Source of the DNA: Kalaharituber pfeilii
Lineage: Eukaryota; Ascomycota; Pezizomycetes; Pezizales; Pezizaceae
Assembly: GCA_015179045.1 (NCBI GenBank)
Contig: WHUZ01000021.1
Span: 682,001 to 746,000 of the forward strand
Length of the DNA: 64,000 nt
Direction: 5' to 3'
Below the pieces are notes generated by a model. That model made no database searches. It was given only the letters and a program-made list of their open reading frames with translations, and was not told where the DNA came from. The position numbers were made by a program, and so were the translations under genes. Every line of letters begins with the position of its first letter. The stretch's first letter is position 1. This document shows, in pieces, positions 63,719 to 64,000 of this stretch.

Positions 63719-64000
63719 TCGGCGACATAATCAGCCACATGGTCTTTTCAGCCGTCCCAGTAGAAGTTTCGAGAGAGGAGTTCCTGTGTTCAGTGCACAC
63801 CCCAGTGCATAGTCACGTTACTGTCGTGGCATTGTTATACAGTAACACTTTCAGTCGATATTGCTCAGGCACCATACAGGGCCATCATCATTCCTTACCC
63901 ATTCATCACAGTTGACCCTAGGGATATCAGCCCACACGTCTTCTGCCTCACCTGCCTCAGTTCGTCGTGAGAGGGCGTCGGCTTTGCCATTAAGCTTTCC

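Larger units (their letters stand above)
62612..64000 (-). mobile_element. Chromovirus (Ty3/gypsy with chromodomain) internal region, degenerate
   Basis: Minus-strand pol remnants in order from the window end: RNase H end (GKLNGKADALSRR, near 63990), integrase zinc-finger region, integrase core (63506-63718) and chromodomain (62948-63322). There are several stops and shifts. The element continues past the window edge. Confidence 0.82.

Noticed and set aside
1..64000. tRNA, rRNA or telomeric repeats
   Set aside because: No convincing cloverleaf with matching A and B boxes, no rRNA core and no TTAGGG arrays were seen by eye. A tRNAscan-SE run would settle the tRNA question.

Overview
The window reads as a repeat-rich nuclear segment of a filamentous ascomycete. 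Evidence: short introns (49-168 bp) with GT..AG ends and CTAAC-like branch sites, fungal-type families (BTB, F-box/ankyrin, a secreted polysaccharide-lyase-like protein, a small cysteine-rich secreted protein, conserved fungal proteins of unknown function) and fungal retroelements (Tad1-like LINEs, Ty3/gypsy including a chromovirus). The repeat load would suit a Pezizomycetes-type genome (truffle or morel relatives), but that is a guess.

Layout. 1-1925 is a degenerate 57-bp minisatellite. 2.2-4.9 kb holds small repeats and LINE debris, then a three-exon BTB gene on the minus strand (4996-6236). 6.6-13.6 kb is LINE debris with many precise target-site duplications (TSDs), including an ORF1-only LINE (8443-9789). 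A two-exon cysteine-rich secreted-protein gene (13919-14331) lies between two pogo-like MITEs. 16.4-17.45 kb is a decayed copy of the terminal-inverted-repeat (TIR) element seen at 52 kb; 18.57-19.3 kb is a Harbinger-type deletion derivative. At 20.0-23.0 kb a LINE carrying RT and RNase H splits a small zinc-ribbon-like gene, with a 13-bp TSD. 24.5-29.6 kb is a decayed Ty3/gypsy element, itself interrupted by a second LINE with a 14-bp TSD.

The quietest part is 30-51 kb: a 629-aa conserved fungal protein, a 112-aa conserved fungal protein, an AT-hook/helix-turn-helix regulator, a secreted polysaccharide-lyase-like protein and an F-box/ankyrin protein, with scattered LINE fragments. 52073-56942 is a 4.87-kb element with perfect 78-bp TIRs, a 7-bp TSD and a RecQ-like helicase fragment. 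57-64 kb holds an LTR fragment, arrays of a GGCCTGGACC motif, an orphan ORF, a MULE transposase gene and a decayed chromovirus inserted into it.

The elements and genes are layered rather than organised as a pathway. Two LINE families dominate. Family B (3' tail with a conserved hairpin) and family A (tail with CCCTGCCATGGC) both left many 62-75 bp copies with perfect TSDs. Three apparent single-base frameshifts in otherwise good genes fall in homopolymers and may be assembly errors. The strongest candidates for something undescribed are the helicase-bearing TIR element, the hairpin-defined ultrashort retroposons, the ORF1-only LINE, and the split zinc-ribbon gene.
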